Assembly (NCBI GenBank): GCA_028554795.2
Contig: CM068842.1
Span: 28,845,077-28,909,076, forward strand
Length of the DNA: 64,000 nucleotides
Reading direction: 5' to 3'
Source: Sinohyriopsis cumingii
Lineage: Eukaryota; Mollusca; Bivalvia; Unionida; Unionidae
The position numbers and the translations under genes are program-made. Each line of letters starts with the position of its first letter. Position 1 is the first letter of the stretch. Under the pieces are notes generated by a model. That model did no database searches. It was not told where the DNA came from and was given only the letters and a program-made list of their open reading frames with translations. This document shows positions 46,020-56,350 of the stretch, piece by piece.

Positions 46020-46748
46020 ATGGCTACCTCTGCTGTCTCTGCTCCCTCTTCCTCCACTGTCAAAGTCATCGACGAACATTTAGATCGTGTCAGTTGGGAG
46101 TTTTTGTATCTTCGCCATCCCTTTAACATGCTCATTGCTGGACCTAGCGGATCAGGCAAAACCGAATTCGTCAAACGTTTGATCAAACATAAACATCATT
46201 TGATCGATCGACCACCTCAGCGGATCGTGTGGTGTTACAAAGAGTGGCAATCGGCGTACAGCCTCTTGCGAGAAAGTCAAGGCAATTCCATCGTGTTTGT
46301 GGAAGGCATTCCTAAAGAAGACGACGGCATCGTCTCTGACTCCCGTCAAACCCATTTGGTCATTTTCGACGACATGTTAGGAGAAGACGAAGAAGAAATT
46401 AAACTGTGGTTCACGCGCAAAGGGCATCATCGTAATGCCAGTGTTGTTTACATCACCCAAAATTTGTTTCAACAAAGTAAAGCCCATCGCACCATCAGTC
46501 TCAATGCACATTACGTGGTCTTGTTTAAAAGCCCTCGAGATAAATCGCAAGTGCAAGTCTTAGCCAAACAGTTAGGGACGCCTTGGCTGACTCAGGCGTA
46601 CGACGATGGCACTCAAACTCCACACGCCTATTTACTTGTCGATTTGAAACCTACGACCCCCGATGATTTGCGATTTCGTACCCACTTGTTTCACCACTGG
46701 GACCAAGACGGAGGGCCTGTCCTGTACACGTCTCCGTCCTCGACTTAA
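46020..46748 (+). CDS. FtsK/HerA-type genome-packaging ATPase of element 1
   Basis: 242 residues, the normal length for Polinton ATPases. Walker A is GPSGSGKT (residues about 40-47), Walker B is LVIFDD (about 114-119), and a conserved ITQN sensor follows at about 142-145. In adenovirus-like and NCLDV relatives (A32 family) it pumps DNA into the capsid. Own TATA box. Open throughout. Confidence 0.92.
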   Translation: MATSAVSAPSSSTVKVIDEHLDRVSWEFLYLRHPFNMLIAGPSGSGKTEFVKRLIKHKHHLIDRPPQRIVWCYKEWQSAYSLLRESQGNSIVFVEGIPKEDDGIVSDSRQTHLVIFDDMLGEDEEEIKLWFTRKGHHRNASVVYITQNLFQQSKAHRTISLNAHYVVLFKSPRDKSQVQVLAKQLGTPWLTQAYDDGTQTPHAYLLVDLKPTTPDDLRFRTHLFHHWDQDGGPVLYTSPSST

Positions 46749-46768
46749 CTTCATTCCACAAAAAAATC

Positions 46769-46777
46769 TATAAAAAG
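46769..46777 (+). promoter_or_regulatory. TATA box
   Basis: TATAAAAAG about 37 bases before the ATG at 46,814. Confidence 0.65.
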
Positions 46778-46813
46778 CTCAGACCCTTTTCGTCTGTCTC
46801 ACACAACCTCAAC

Positions 46814-47378
46814 ATGACGTCCCTTCAGTCGCATCTTCCCGTCAAATTGATTCGTGCTTTGTATGGCATCAGTCGAGACAAAAATCCACAAACACGAGCT
46901 CGTGTCTTAGAAGCTAGTCTCAAAGAAGTCTTACGATGGTTCACGGTGACTGCACGTCAATTACTACAAGGGATCATTCAGATTCCTCATCAAACCCAAA
47001 CGCTTTTTTGATCGAAACAAAGTCGCTTTGACCCAACTGGCCGATCCTCGCATCGACACTCAAACCAAAAAACAAATCATTTTGAAACCTGGAGGGAGCG
47101 GTACTCTAGGAGGGGTCATCATTCGCTCTCTCTTAAGATGGGATCCTAATGCCCCCAAAGTTCTCCCCAAGAAAAAAGTCAAACGAAGCTCCAAGAAGAA
47201 GAAAAAGACCAGGTCCCCAAGGAGACCCGTGTCTCCAAGAACTTCTCCAGTCGCGGGACCCTCCTCTTACCAGACACCACCCCGGATAAAGAAGGAAAGC
47301 CCCCAGAAAAAGAAGCAGAGAAATAGTCCCCAGAAAAAGAAAAGTCCACAAAAAACTAGTCGCAAGAGAGGCACTTAG
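46814..47378 (+). pseudogene. Polinton small basic virion-type gene
   Basis: Contains the pattern seen in a small conserved Polinton protein: a helical basic part (LADPRIDTQTKKQIILK) followed by a Gly-rich hydrophobic stretch (PGGSGTLGGVIIRSLL), then a long Lys/Ser/Pro tail with KKKKKTRSPRRPVSPRTSP. Likely DNA-binding virion component by analogy with adenovirus core proteins (inference). Broken. Confidence 0.5.
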
Positions 47379-47465
47379 GCCAGGACGCAACCTTACAGTC
47401 GCAAACCACGACCAGCAACGGCGGTAACCGCGTCTCCGGTAGCCTCAGGTTCATTCACTTCCCCG

Positions 47466-48275
47466 TTGATGTCACCAAGAACTGAAGAGTACTTGGAGAC
47501 GTTGATCACACCAAGAACTTCTCCGTTGATGACCCCAAAATCTTCTCCAGCGGCTGGACCCTCCAATTTAGTGGCAGTGGCTGCTGCTCACAAAGTACCT
47601 GCTCCCAAAATCAAAGTCCAAGAAAGATCGGGCATGTTACAAAGTTTACTGGATTTGTCCAAGCAAGAACTGACTCAATTTAGCCCGTTACGTACCCCTG
47701 CACGACGTGTCATGCCTGTCCTGAAGTTAATACGACGTAAAGACAATCAATGGCAACGCGTACCAGTAAAAAAAAGGTCTGTGACCAAGTAGGGTATCAG
47801 TGTTTTGGTGCTCCTGAAGATTCAAAGATGTCACCCTCCAGAAAACATCCCTCTTCTAAACAACCCCAAGGAAAGAAAAGGAAAGGACTGCCACCACGTT
47901 TAGTCAAACATGGGGACATGTTATCTGTCCTGTCCAAAGCTTCTCCACCCCTACGAAAAAAACTCATTTAAACGGCTTCCAAAGAGGTCATCGATACCGT
48001 GTGCGAATGTTGTTTGAACGTCTTGAAAGGCACCATCCCTTTGTCCAAACACCAGAAACAATGATTAGGCAAACATCGTCACGTTCTTCGCCAAATGGTT
48101 CAAAAGAAAATCCCCCTTCGCCAAAAAAAGAAGATGTTTTTCCAACGTGGAGGAATTTTATCCCTCTTGTTAGGCCCCTTACTGAAAGGAGTCTTGGGAA
48201 CCATGTTGGGAGGACTGATGGGAGCAAGACAAAAAGGCCCTCTGGAGTCCCAAGATCTCAGAATCGACCCCTGAC
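47466..48275 (+). pseudogene. Second small basic/hydrophobic Polinton gene region
   Basis: Contains Ser/Pro/Lys-rich tracts (SPRTEEYLETLITPRTSP), then words VCECCLNVLKGTIPL, QMVQKKIPLRQKKK and the hydrophobic tail RGGILSLLLGPLLKGVLGTM, the same plan as the gene at 46.8 kb and common in Polintons. Probably a membrane-active or core virion protein. Broken. Confidence 0.5.
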
Positions 48276-48387
48276 ATCCCATGGAAGGACGAAAACTAGC
48301 TTTAGTGCCTTACAAACGATGGATGGATACCATCGTTGGCAAGAAAAACGCACCCCGCATTTACCTCCCAATCCCCATTTGAGCGAA

Positions 48388-48906
48388 ATGTCCCAGTTAC
48401 AACACGAATTGCAGTCCTTAATGGATCGCGAAGATTTGTCCGAAACAGAAAAATCGCAAAAGTACAGTCAACTCTTGCAACGACTGCAACTCTTTCACCA
48501 GAAAGCTTTAGACGAAACAGCGCTACCCACTCTGAAAGATTTTAAGACCTTGATGAAAAGTCCACCACCATCACCAGTACCACCACCACTACCAGTGACC
48601 AAGACAGAAAAAGGAGAAGAAGAAGAAGGGTTTCAAACTCCACCAGAAAAAGTACGCAAGTTAACAACACCACCTACCTCCAGAATTGGATGGATTAAAA
48701 AGATGATGACCACCCCTTCTTCATCACAAGAGAAAAAGAAAGTGAAGACAGAAGTGAAGACAGAAGTGAAACAAGAACCGATATCTCCTGTTCCGACATC
48801 CTCCTCTTCGACACCTATTGCCGGTCGCACACGCAAAGCATTGAAATCCAAGAAAGTACCCCAAGAGAAAAAGAGTAGCATCTTCCAAGAGTGGGTGCCA
48901 TATTAA
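48388..48906 (+). CDS. Coiled-coil Polinton protein (PX-like), 172 residues
   Basis: Start chosen at MSQLQHELQSLMDREDLSET, since upstream codons lack the pattern. This N-terminal segment with K..YSQLLQRL is a recurrent Polinton protein motif. Followed by Pro-rich and Lys/Thr-rich tracts, repeats of KTEVKTEVKQE, and a final IFQEWVPY. Likely a virion or assembly factor, function unproven. Confidence 0.6.
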   Translation: MSQLQHELQSLMDREDLSETEKSQKYSQLLQRLQLFHQKALDETALPTLKDFKTLMKSPPPSPVPPPLPVTKTEKGEEEEGFQTPPEKVRKLTTPPTSRIGWIKKMMTTPSSSQEKKKVKTEVKTEVKQEPISPVPTSSSSTPIAGRTRKALKSKKVPQEKKSSIFQEWVPY

Positions 48907-48920
48907 CACACAAACACAAA

Positions 48921-50030
48921 ATGGAAAAAGTGTTAGCCAGCATTTACTACGATCCCTCGCATCCTGCAGGTTACACAGGAGTTCAAAAGTTGTATCGTGC
49001 TGCCAAAACTCGACTGAAAAGTCTCCGTTTACCTCAAGTGCAACGATGGTTACAAGAACAAGCTACTTACACTTTACACAAACTCATTCGACGCAAGTTT
49101 TCCAGAAGTCGCACCCGAGTGGAAGGCATCGATCATCAATGGCAAGCCGATTTAGCCGATGTCTCTCATTTGGCCAGCTACAATCGTGGCTACAAATATT
49201 TGTTTTGTGTCATCGACGTCTTTTCCAAATTTGCCTGGGTCGTACCCTTGACTTCCAAATCGAGCAGCGAGTTAGTGCGAGCTCTGCAACGAGTGTTGAA
49301 ACAAAGCGGTCGTCACCCTCTTCGATGGCAAACGGACAAAGGCACCGAATTTCTGAACCAAGCGTTCCAAAAAGAATTAAAGAAACGTGACATTCATCTT
49401 TTTACCACCGAGAATCCCGAAACTAAAGCCAGCATCGTGGAACGTTTTCAACGCACTTTGAAAGAACGCATGTGGAAATATTTTACGCATCACCACACTC
49501 TGAAGTACATCGACATCTTACCGCACCTGGTGCAAGCGTACAACCAATCTTACCATCGAAGCATCGGACGTGCCCCGCAAGAAGTGACTCCCGAGAACGA
49601 AGTGATGGTGTTTGAGCGCCTGTTTTGTACGTCCCCGACGAGGGCTGTCCCCAAGAAAAGTGGAGTGTTGGCCGTAGGAGATTGGGTGCGCATTGGCAAA
49701 ACCAAACGCACTTTCGACAAAGGTTACTTACCGAACTGGACGACCGAATTGTTTCGTGTCACTGGACGAGTGCATGGTCGTGATCCTGCCGTCTATAAAT
49801 TGGAAGACATGAACGGATAAGTGCTCAAAGGAACGTTTTTCTTACCCGAGTTACAACGTGTCACCAAAAAAGAAGACGACGTGTACGACATCGAAAGCAT
49901 TCTCGAACGCAGAAGCCGTAAAGTGGGCCAACGACGTGTCAAAGAAGTCAAAGTACGTTGGAAAGGATATCCACCCAGTTTTGATTCTTGGATCGACGCT
50001 TCGCAAGTCATCGACTATAAAAAGAAGTGA
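48921..50030 (+). pseudogene. Polinton integrase with C-terminal chromodomain
   Basis: Retroviral-type DDE integrase that would insert the linear element genome. Starts MEKVLASIYYDPSHPAGYTG. Catalytic residues are visible in QADLADVSH (Asp), WQTDKGTEF (Asp) and ASIVERFQRTLKER (Glu). The downstream chromodomain reads YDIESILERR and VKVRWKGYPPSFDSWIDASQ, which in related elements guides insertion toward modified chromatin. The core is open; the whole gene counts as broken. Confidence 0.9.
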
Positions 50031-50449
50031 CCATCATACCCTTTCACACAGACGCAGCTACGTCGACCACTCCTTCACCCAGTTCTTCTCTGCAAGATTT
50101 ACAGAAACAACACTTGTGCGTGTGGTGTGGAGAACGTGTGCCTAAAACGCAAATCGTCTTTTTCTGCCAAATCTTCGTGGTGTATTGTGTCATCGGTGCA
50201 GCCATCGCCAATTTGAGTTTGCAACAAGGAGACAAACAATTGTGGACCATTTTATTGAGCAACTGCATCGGTTACCTGCTTCCTAATCCCTCCCTGAAAT
50301 TCTCCTCGAACGGGAACCGTGGGAACCTTGTGTCCAGTGCCAGTGCCAGTCACCACTCCAACAACAACAACAATAACCCCATTTTGGGCGGAGACACGCC
50401 TCTGACGTCCAGTAACCCCTCGGACAGCCACAGAACTCTGGAATTATGA
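50027..50449 (+). CDS. Polinton conserved membrane protein with CxxC head
   Basis: 140 residues. CVWCGE at about 31-36, then one or two membrane segments (VFFCQIFVVYCVIGAAIANL and LWTILLSNCIGYLLPNPSLK), then a Ser/Asn-rich tail with an Asn run. The LL..CIGYLLP block recurs in many Polintons from memory. Probably a virion or host-membrane protein. Confidence 0.7.
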   Translation: MTIIPFHTDAATSTTPSPSSSLQDLQKQHLCVWCGERVPKTQIVFFCQIFVVYCVIGAAIANLSLQQGDKQLWTILLSNCIGYLLPNPSLKFSSNGNRGNLVSSASASHHSNNNNNNPILGGDTPLTSSNPSDSHRTLEL

Positions 50450-51376
50450 GTCACCAAAACCAATTTTACTTAACCTTACCCAATGAAGTTCCATGGAGGT
50501 GTTTCCCAATAACACGTTGTGCTGTTACACGACCAAATTACCTCAGGCCATCCCATTAGATCACGAAGCCCATTGGGAAGTGGCTTTGGTAGAAATCATT
50601 CATCCGACTAAAGTCCTCAATGTCCTTCCCAATCAAAATTTTTTTTCAGTGGATGTTCATGACGAGCAAATGCAACAGTACTTGAATACCCACCTCAAAT
50701 ATGATAACAAAATATATAACCCAGAAACTTAAAAGACGACCTATCGCTTGATCATTCCCCCAGGCTATTATTTTAGTGGTCAACATTTGGTCAGCACCAT
50801 TACCTCCAGGTTTAATGTTGTGTTTCTGGAAGCTTTGGAGAGTGTCAGAAAAAGTGTCACCCTGGAGTACACAAAGCAGCTCGTCGCTTCCTGATGAAAT
50901 TTCCTGAGGGGCACAAAATGTTGTCTTTCTTATTTTGTCGTGAATTGTTTGACATGTTGGGCGGGGACATTGACATGAGGATGGCCATGAAGAAGAAAAA
51001 CGAATTGCCAGTCATTTCCGACAACGATTCTTTTAGCAAGTTATTTCGTGCCCCAGTAGAAATGAACCAAGGACTGAATTTGATCTTTGTATACTCCGAT
51101 ATGGTAGAGTATAACGTGGTGGGACACACCTCCGTACCGTTACTGCGTGTCATTCCTTTCAAAGTGGATTCTGCCACGCTCGCTGACGAGGAAGGTGGAA
51201 ACACTTATCACGTCCACCACGAATTTGTACATCCTCATTATTTACCCGTCAGCAAATCTTATTTGGACACGGTCAACATTGTTATAAAAGGAGATCTGGG
51301 ACAAAATATTCCATTCACCAAAGGAAAAGTCACGGTGAAACTCCATTTTCGAAAACGGTTCTCTCCCGACTCGTAA
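50447..51376 (+). pseudogene. Minor capsid (penton-type) protein of element 1
   Basis: Starts MSHQNQFYLTLPNEVP and includes VFPNNTLCCYTTKLPQAIPL and WEVALVEIIHPT, the usual N-terminal pattern of the Polinton minor capsid single jelly-roll protein, then FVYSDMVEYNVVGHTSVPLL and VKLHFRKR at the C-terminus. It would occupy capsid vertices. Fossil with a few breaks. Confidence 0.8.
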
Positions 51377-51379
51377 GTC

Positions 51380-51715
51380 ATGTATCCAGTGTACCGAGGG
51401 GTTGCTCGACAGCGAGGACACGGTTTAGGTGATATGTTAAAATCAGCCTTTCGTTCGGTGGCCCCAGTCTTGAAATCGATGGTGACACGCGGATTGCACG
51501 CCTTGAAAGATGCAGCATTGACACACGGCAAAGAATTTCTCCAAAATGTCATCATCGACAAACAAAACGCCAAAGAAGCCTTCTTGAGGGCAAGCAAAAA
51601 TGTCTTATTGCAAACGGGCAAATACCTTTTAGGCCGACGAGAAACTCCTATAAATACCCTGCACGCTACCGAGTCAGGCATTCCACAGCAAGGACAAGGT
51701 AGAAAGAGACAATAA
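51380..51715 (+). CDS. Minor virion protein, Gly/Arg N-terminus, 111 residues
   Basis: MYPVYRGVARQRGHGLGDML then amphipathic helices with AFRSVAPVLKSMVTRGLHAL. The RQRGHGLG start followed by an amphipathic helix is a common Polinton protein placed between minor and major capsid genes and may correspond to adenovirus pVI (inference). A GRR-rich tail could carry a protease site. Confidence 0.6.
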   Translation: MYPVYRGVARQRGHGLGDMLKSAFRSVAPVLKSMVTRGLHALKDAALTHGKEFLQNVIIDKQNAKEAFLRASKNVLLQTGKYLLGRRETPINTLHATESGIPQQGQGRKRQ

Positions 51716-51820
51716 AGAAAACACCCTTTCACCAGACTTGTCACGTCTAAAGCTAGAAAGACAAAGAAAAGAAAAACCGTCCGAGACTTAGACGTTTTCG
51801 ATTATTGAGAAACAGAAAAA

Positions 51821-53127
51821 ATGATGCACCGAGAGTCTTGCGCCTGTTCCAAGTCGGAACTGGATCTGTTTGCCATGCCACCCACTATGATGACCATGCA
51901 AGAATTCCAATGGGTGGAATTTCACCCTGTCTCCTCTTTGACGTATTCCGCTCCCATCGAGTTTGAAATCAAAGGACAGCCCGAAGATTACATCGATATG
52001 AACATCAGTTACTTGTACCTGAAAGTCAAAGTTCTTGATAAAACAGGAGGTGTTATAGATGACGAGCCAGTAGCTCCCGTCAACAATTTCATGCATTCCT
52101 TGTTTAGCGGAGTGGACTTGTACTTGATTAACAAACTAGTCAGTAGCAGCATGGATACTTACCCTTATCGAGCGTACCTGGAAAATCTCTTGACGTACGG
52201 AATAGACGCCAAGAACACTCATCTCAATGCTTGCGTGTTATGGGAAGCTGATGATACAGGCGAGTTTGACAAATTGGAAATTGATACAAAAAAAGACTAC
52301 AATCAGGGATTTGTAGAACGAAGAGACAAAATCAAAAATGGTCAGAGTTTAGAACTGATGGATCGTTTGCATTTGGACATGTGGCTGCCAGAAAAGTATT
52401 TGCTGAACGGGGTGAATGTTCGCCTGAGACTGAATCGTAGGAGCGCCGCTTTCCATTTTGTGGCTGATAGTGACAATTACAAAACCATCATCCAAGAAGC
52501 CAGACTCTACATACGTCGTGTGGAAGTGTTACCTAAAGTGGGAAACGACATTAGTCAGACGTTGAGCAGAACGAACGCCAAGTATCCCATACGACGCGTG
52601 GAAGTGAAAACCTTCACCATTCCTGCTGGACAGCGATCCATGATCGAAGATCATCTGTTCCAAGGGCAGTTACCGAAACGTTTAATCCTTGGTATGGTCG
52701 AGAATAGAACCTTCAACGGATACCACGATCAAAATCCCTTTGAGTTTAAACATTACAAAGTGTCCAAGATTGAAGTCAGTCGCGATGGCAAGACCTTGTG
52801 TACCCGACCTTTCGAACCTGACTTTGAGAAGAAGAATTACTTGAGGTCGTACTTGTCCCTGTACGAAGCCACGGGACAGTTAGGAACCAACACCACTCAC
52901 GGCATTACATACGACGATTATGCAGGAGCCTATGCCTTGTGGGCTTTTGATTTTACTCCAGACCAAGCCCCTACGAGGGACATTTCCACCCTATAAAATC
53001 CGGTCAGATTCGTGTGGAACTTCAGTTTGCAGAAGCTCTAACTGAGACGGTGAACGTCATCCTGTATGCAGAATTTGACAATGCCATAGAAATCAACAGT
53101 TTAAGAGAAGTCATTCTAGATTATTAG
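51821..53127 (+). pseudogene. Major capsid protein (double jelly-roll) of element 1
   Basis: About 430 codons, normal for the Polinton MCP. It starts MMHRESCACSKSELDLFAMP. Conserved words are VEFHPVSSLTYSAPIEFEI, DMNISYLYLKVKV, GVDLYLINKLVSSSMDTYPY, RAYLENLLTYG, YPIRRVEVKTFTIPAG and FDFTPDQAP. It forms the hexon-like shell. Nearly whole, with about one break. Confidence 0.92.
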
Positions 53128-53132
53128 AAGCT

Positions 53133-53642
53133 ATGGAAGACTGGTATCCCTCTTTACCTAGTGGAGAAACTTTGGAGATGGAATGTGAGGAGACTGTGGA
53201 AGAAGAAGAAGAATCCCAAGACAAAGACGAAGAAGTTATCATGATGAAGTCGAGATGGCCAGAACAAGAAGCCCATTTAGTCTCTTGTTTTGCCAAACAC
53301 TTGGTCGAAAAAATGACGGAATTGATCAAGAAAGATTGCTATGGATGTCAAAACGATCATCCCAGTCAAATTCAACACGATAAATGCCTGATGCTGAGTC
53401 AAGAAGAAAAATTGGACCAGTATCTGGACGAAGCTTGGAGTCTCATCTCGGACGAAGTCGTGTTGCATCAGTGGTATAAAGACTTGCGTGAACATTCTTG
53501 TCCACCATTAACCACTCAAGAGATTCATCGTATCGAAGCTCTCCTGAATCAGAGTGGGGAGACGAAGCTAAACGCCTTTTACTTGTCAGACATTTTCAAG
53601 CAAAAAGTCAGGATCGAATTGATCACTTATTATTACCTGTGA
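53133..53642 (+). CDS. Conserved Polinton Cys/His protein, 169 residues
   Basis: Acidic N-terminus with a Glu run, then LIKKDCYGCQNDHPSQIQHD with C-x2-C, DHPSQ and H, followed by DKCLM and EAWSLISDEVVL. The CYGCQNDHPSQ..H..CL block is widespread in Polintons from memory and looks zinc-binding. Overlaps the protease start as TGATG. Function unknown. Confidence 0.72.
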   Translation: MEDWYPSLPSGETLEMECEETVEEEEESQDKDEEVIMMKSRWPEQEAHLVSCFAKHLVEKMTELIKKDCYGCQNDHPSQIQHDKCLMLSQEEKLDQYLDEAWSLISDEVVLHQWYKDLREHSCPPLTTQEIHRIEALLNQSGETKLNAFYLSDIFKQKVRIELITYYYL

Positions 53643-54226
53643 TGAAAAAAAAACCACACAAATCAACGGATACCTGGGAACTTTATTATCTTTTGAACCA
53701 CAGCTCGTACACGGCTTCTTGGAATCCTGTCGTCTGTGCTAAAGATGAACTCCCTCATCGCAAACCTCAAGACCATCAAGCTTATGTGATCAACACGGAC
53801 GACAGTCATCTCCCAGGAACCCACTGGGTAGCCGTCTACTTTCCTCAAGAAGGATGTGTGGAATATTTCGATTCGTATGGATTGCCCCCTTTGGAAGACG
53901 ATATCATTGACTTTATGAGAAGAAATGCTCAGACCACCCGATTCAATAATGTGAAATTACAAGGCACAGATTCCTTGGTGTGTGGACAATATTGTGTGTA
54001 TTTTCTGCATCATCGCAGCCTGGGCTATTCCTTAGAACATTTAGTGACTCATTTTGATTCTCGTTCTTCTTCTAGAAACGATGTGAAAATAGATCGATGG
54101 TTTTGTGACCATTATGCTTATCTTTTGTCTCAAGCTAGGAAACGTAGTGTCCATCAATGGCCTAATGACTTCCAACAGTGGAAATCACAATTTCATTCAC
54201 AACGTTGTCAGCCTTGTCCAAAATAA
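53642..54226 (+). CDS. Adenain-like (Ulp1-type) cysteine protease of element 1
   Basis: 194 residues from MKKKPHKSTDTWELYYLLNH. Catalytic His in GTHWVAVYF, acidic partner in VEYFDSYGLPPL, and the Gln/Cys motif in SLVCGQYCVYFLHH. In the family it matures virion proteins. Open frame with all catalytic residues visible. Start overlaps the upstream stop. Confidence 0.92.
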   Translation: MKKKPHKSTDTWELYYLLNHSSYTASWNPVVCAKDELPHRKPQDHQAYVINTDDSHLPGTHWVAVYFPQEGCVEYFDSYGLPPLEDDIIDFMRRNAQTTRFNNVKLQGTDSLVCGQYCVYFLHHRSLGYSLEHLVTHFDSRSSSRNDVKIDRWFCDHYAYLLSQARKRSVHQWPNDFQQWKSQFHSQRCQPCPK

Positions 54227-54334
54227 TGAGTTAGTTGAAAAAAATGTTTGTCATTAGAAAAAAATGTTTGATGTTATATTGTTGGATTATTGTTAAAAAA
54301 TCTTAGAGTTGTTTGTTAGTGTTAAGTGATTTTG

Positions 54335-54340
54335 AATAAA
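54335..54340 (+). terminator. Poly(A) signal AATAAA
   Basis: About 110 bases past the protease stop, closing the rightmost gene of element 1. Confidence 0.6.
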
Positions 54341-54370
54341 AAAAATGTTGTGTTTTGAAGAAAAAATGCC

Positions 54371-56116
54371 TTTGTCCTTTGTTTGGCTATAAGAATGTTG
54401 ATTCGTGCTCTTTGACTTCTTACTATCGCTCTCATGACACTCATTGAACGGTCCGACTCGAAAACCGTGTGGGGATGTTTTCCTTCACGTCCGCGCTTTG
54501 ACTTTAAAAACCGGGGCAGTTTTCAGTCTAACCATCATCATTCATTCATCATTCATTGATGATGATCATCATCCATCATTGATTCATCATTGAGCTGCAG
54601 CGCACGCTCCTTTACTAGCGAAAAAAAGAAACAACAAAAATACAAGATCAAGAGGAAAGAAGACTATCTATAACAAGAATAAACAGAAGAAAAGAAAGAA
54701 AAACAATATTTACATCAACTGGAAGACCAAAAACATCAAACGGAACCGAAGCTGACCCATAAAACAGAAACCATAGCAGGAAAACAGAGCAGCAGCATAG
54801 GAACAAAGGGATTCCATAGCGGCGTGCGCGGTAAGCACGCTAAACTGCCACACCACCAACAATAAGGTAGGGGGTTTATTTAAGCCAAACTAAACCTACG
54901 GGTAACATTGTGCCTTATAAAACCATTAAATAATCGAATTCTGAATACATTTTTCTGAACATAGTAACTAATAACTACTAATACTCGAATAAATAATCCT
55001 AACCCCCACCCCTAATTTTACCTAACCCAACTTTTTCCCTGACTAATTTTAATAACTCCCGACCACAAACGGACTAATGCAGGCCCAAAACAGGAGCTAG
55101 GAACCACACTAGCAATTCCTGGTTGAGATCCTTGAGACAACTTGTTGTCAAAAGATTTCTCATCAAGGGCAGCAAACGACTAAGTAATTCCCTTTTTTTT
55201 TCTTTCTTCTTTCTTTCTTGTTTCCTTTATACCTTTTAATAATACTAGACAGTTTCCTCTTTAATAATAACCAAACTACAACTGATTTACTATTTAATAA
55301 TACATCAAACTAATCAGCAATTACCTAATTAAACTAAACTATCTAATTCATACACCAAATTCAAGTTTGAATATTAATTTCATGGTTTTACACATATAAA
55401 CAACCACGGGCGGTACAACGCGAGTATCAAATTACTGAAACAACGCATTCCACTCCACTCGCAGACCGCCAGAATCTAACTAAACTAAACACTCGACGAC
55501 CAATAGAAATCATCGTCTCAAACCGATATAGAAGACCACTTCTCCGCTAAATTAAAAAGCGCAAGCACTACATTAATCAAAAGCAAGTGCAGCTTACCCC
55601 GCTCAAACAAATCCGCGACCTAGTCTCCAATCAAACACAACCTAGCATCGCCCACTTCGGGTGATTAGTTAATTCCGCCAGTAAGATATATCGGAATCAC
55701 TACATTAACCACAAAAGAAGAAATAACCCCACGCACATAGAAAAATAAATAAATAAATAAATAAAATAAATAAATTAATAATAATAATAAACAAATATAT
55801 AACTAAAAACCAGAAACATTAAAATACAATAAATAATTATAAACAGAATGATATAATAACAAGAGAACAACAAACAAGCAATAAATAAAAATAAATTCTC
55901 ACATAAAATAAAAATAAACGGAAAAAAGGGGGAAACACAAAACAACATAAAATGGCCACTAAAATAAATAAAATAAGACTTGATGACCAAAAAAGACAGG
56001 AAAGAACAAAACAAATTAGGAGAAAACGAAAAATGGATAAAGCTATAGATCAAATAAATAAAAGCGCAGACATCAGTCAAACGCAGGTACAGCAGCAGAG
56101 GGGGCGAATCGGACAT
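54371..56116. other. Gene-free stretch between the two virus-like elements
   Basis: Contains a simple-repeat palindromic patch (catcattcattcatc... around 54,530-54,595), an A-rich segment, an AAAT run at 55,740-55,775, and little else. A stretch 'gcgcggtaagcacgctaaac' near 54,825 looks superficially tRNA-like but does not fold as one. No gene or terminal repeat recognised. Confidence 0.5.
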
Positions 56117-56119
56117 TTT

Positions 56120-56288
56120 GTCCAATCGTTATTTTGCTTAATTATTACTTTCTGCACTCAACGATCTAGTGTCGTCAGCGCCTGGTAAAAAAAAAACGAC
56201 GACGTCGTTGGGGGATCGTCCAATCGTCATTTGGTTTAATTAACACCTTCTGCGCGTCGATCCCCAGCGTCGTCAGCGTCCGGTAAAC
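56120..56288. repeat. Direct repeat pair, period 98 bases
   Basis: Copies at 56,120-56,190 and 56,218-56,288 share 'gtccaatcgt', 'tttaattaa', 'ttctgcrc' and 'cgtcgtcagcgyc..ggtaaa'. Rich in CGTCG words. Lies in the arm beside the ATPase stop. Confidence 0.8.
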
Positions 56289-56350
56289 ACATCGACGACC
56301 GCGTCGATGTCATCGCCCCCCCTGCTGCTTACAATGAAAATTATTTACAA

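Larger units (their letters stand above)
37110..54370. mobile_element. Polinton/Maverick element 1, fossil with many open genes
   Basis: A 17-kb virus-like element. Its parts, left to right, are a repeat-rich left arm, a divergent small-gene pair with histone-type 3' ends, a zinc-knuckle gene, pPolB, a BIR gene, a tandem paralogue family, a membrane protein, packaging ATPase, small basic and coiled-coil proteins, integrase with chromodomain, a Cys membrane protein, minor capsid, a minor virion protein, major capsid, a Cys/His protein and adenain-like protease. Roughly ten to fifteen breaks overall; capsid, ATPase and protease remain largely open, which argues for a geologically young insertion. 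I did not find the matching terminal inverted repeat on the right, so both ends are approximate. Confidence 0.9.

Noticed and set aside
54795-54850. tRNA-like stretch with gcgcggtaagcacgc
   Set aside because: Does not provide the A and B boxes or a cloverleaf.
37110-56116. Terminal inverted repeats of the Polinton
   Set aside because: The left-arm repeats have no complement that I can find to the right of the protease gene; the only clear inverted pair is the histone-type gene ends, which is internal.
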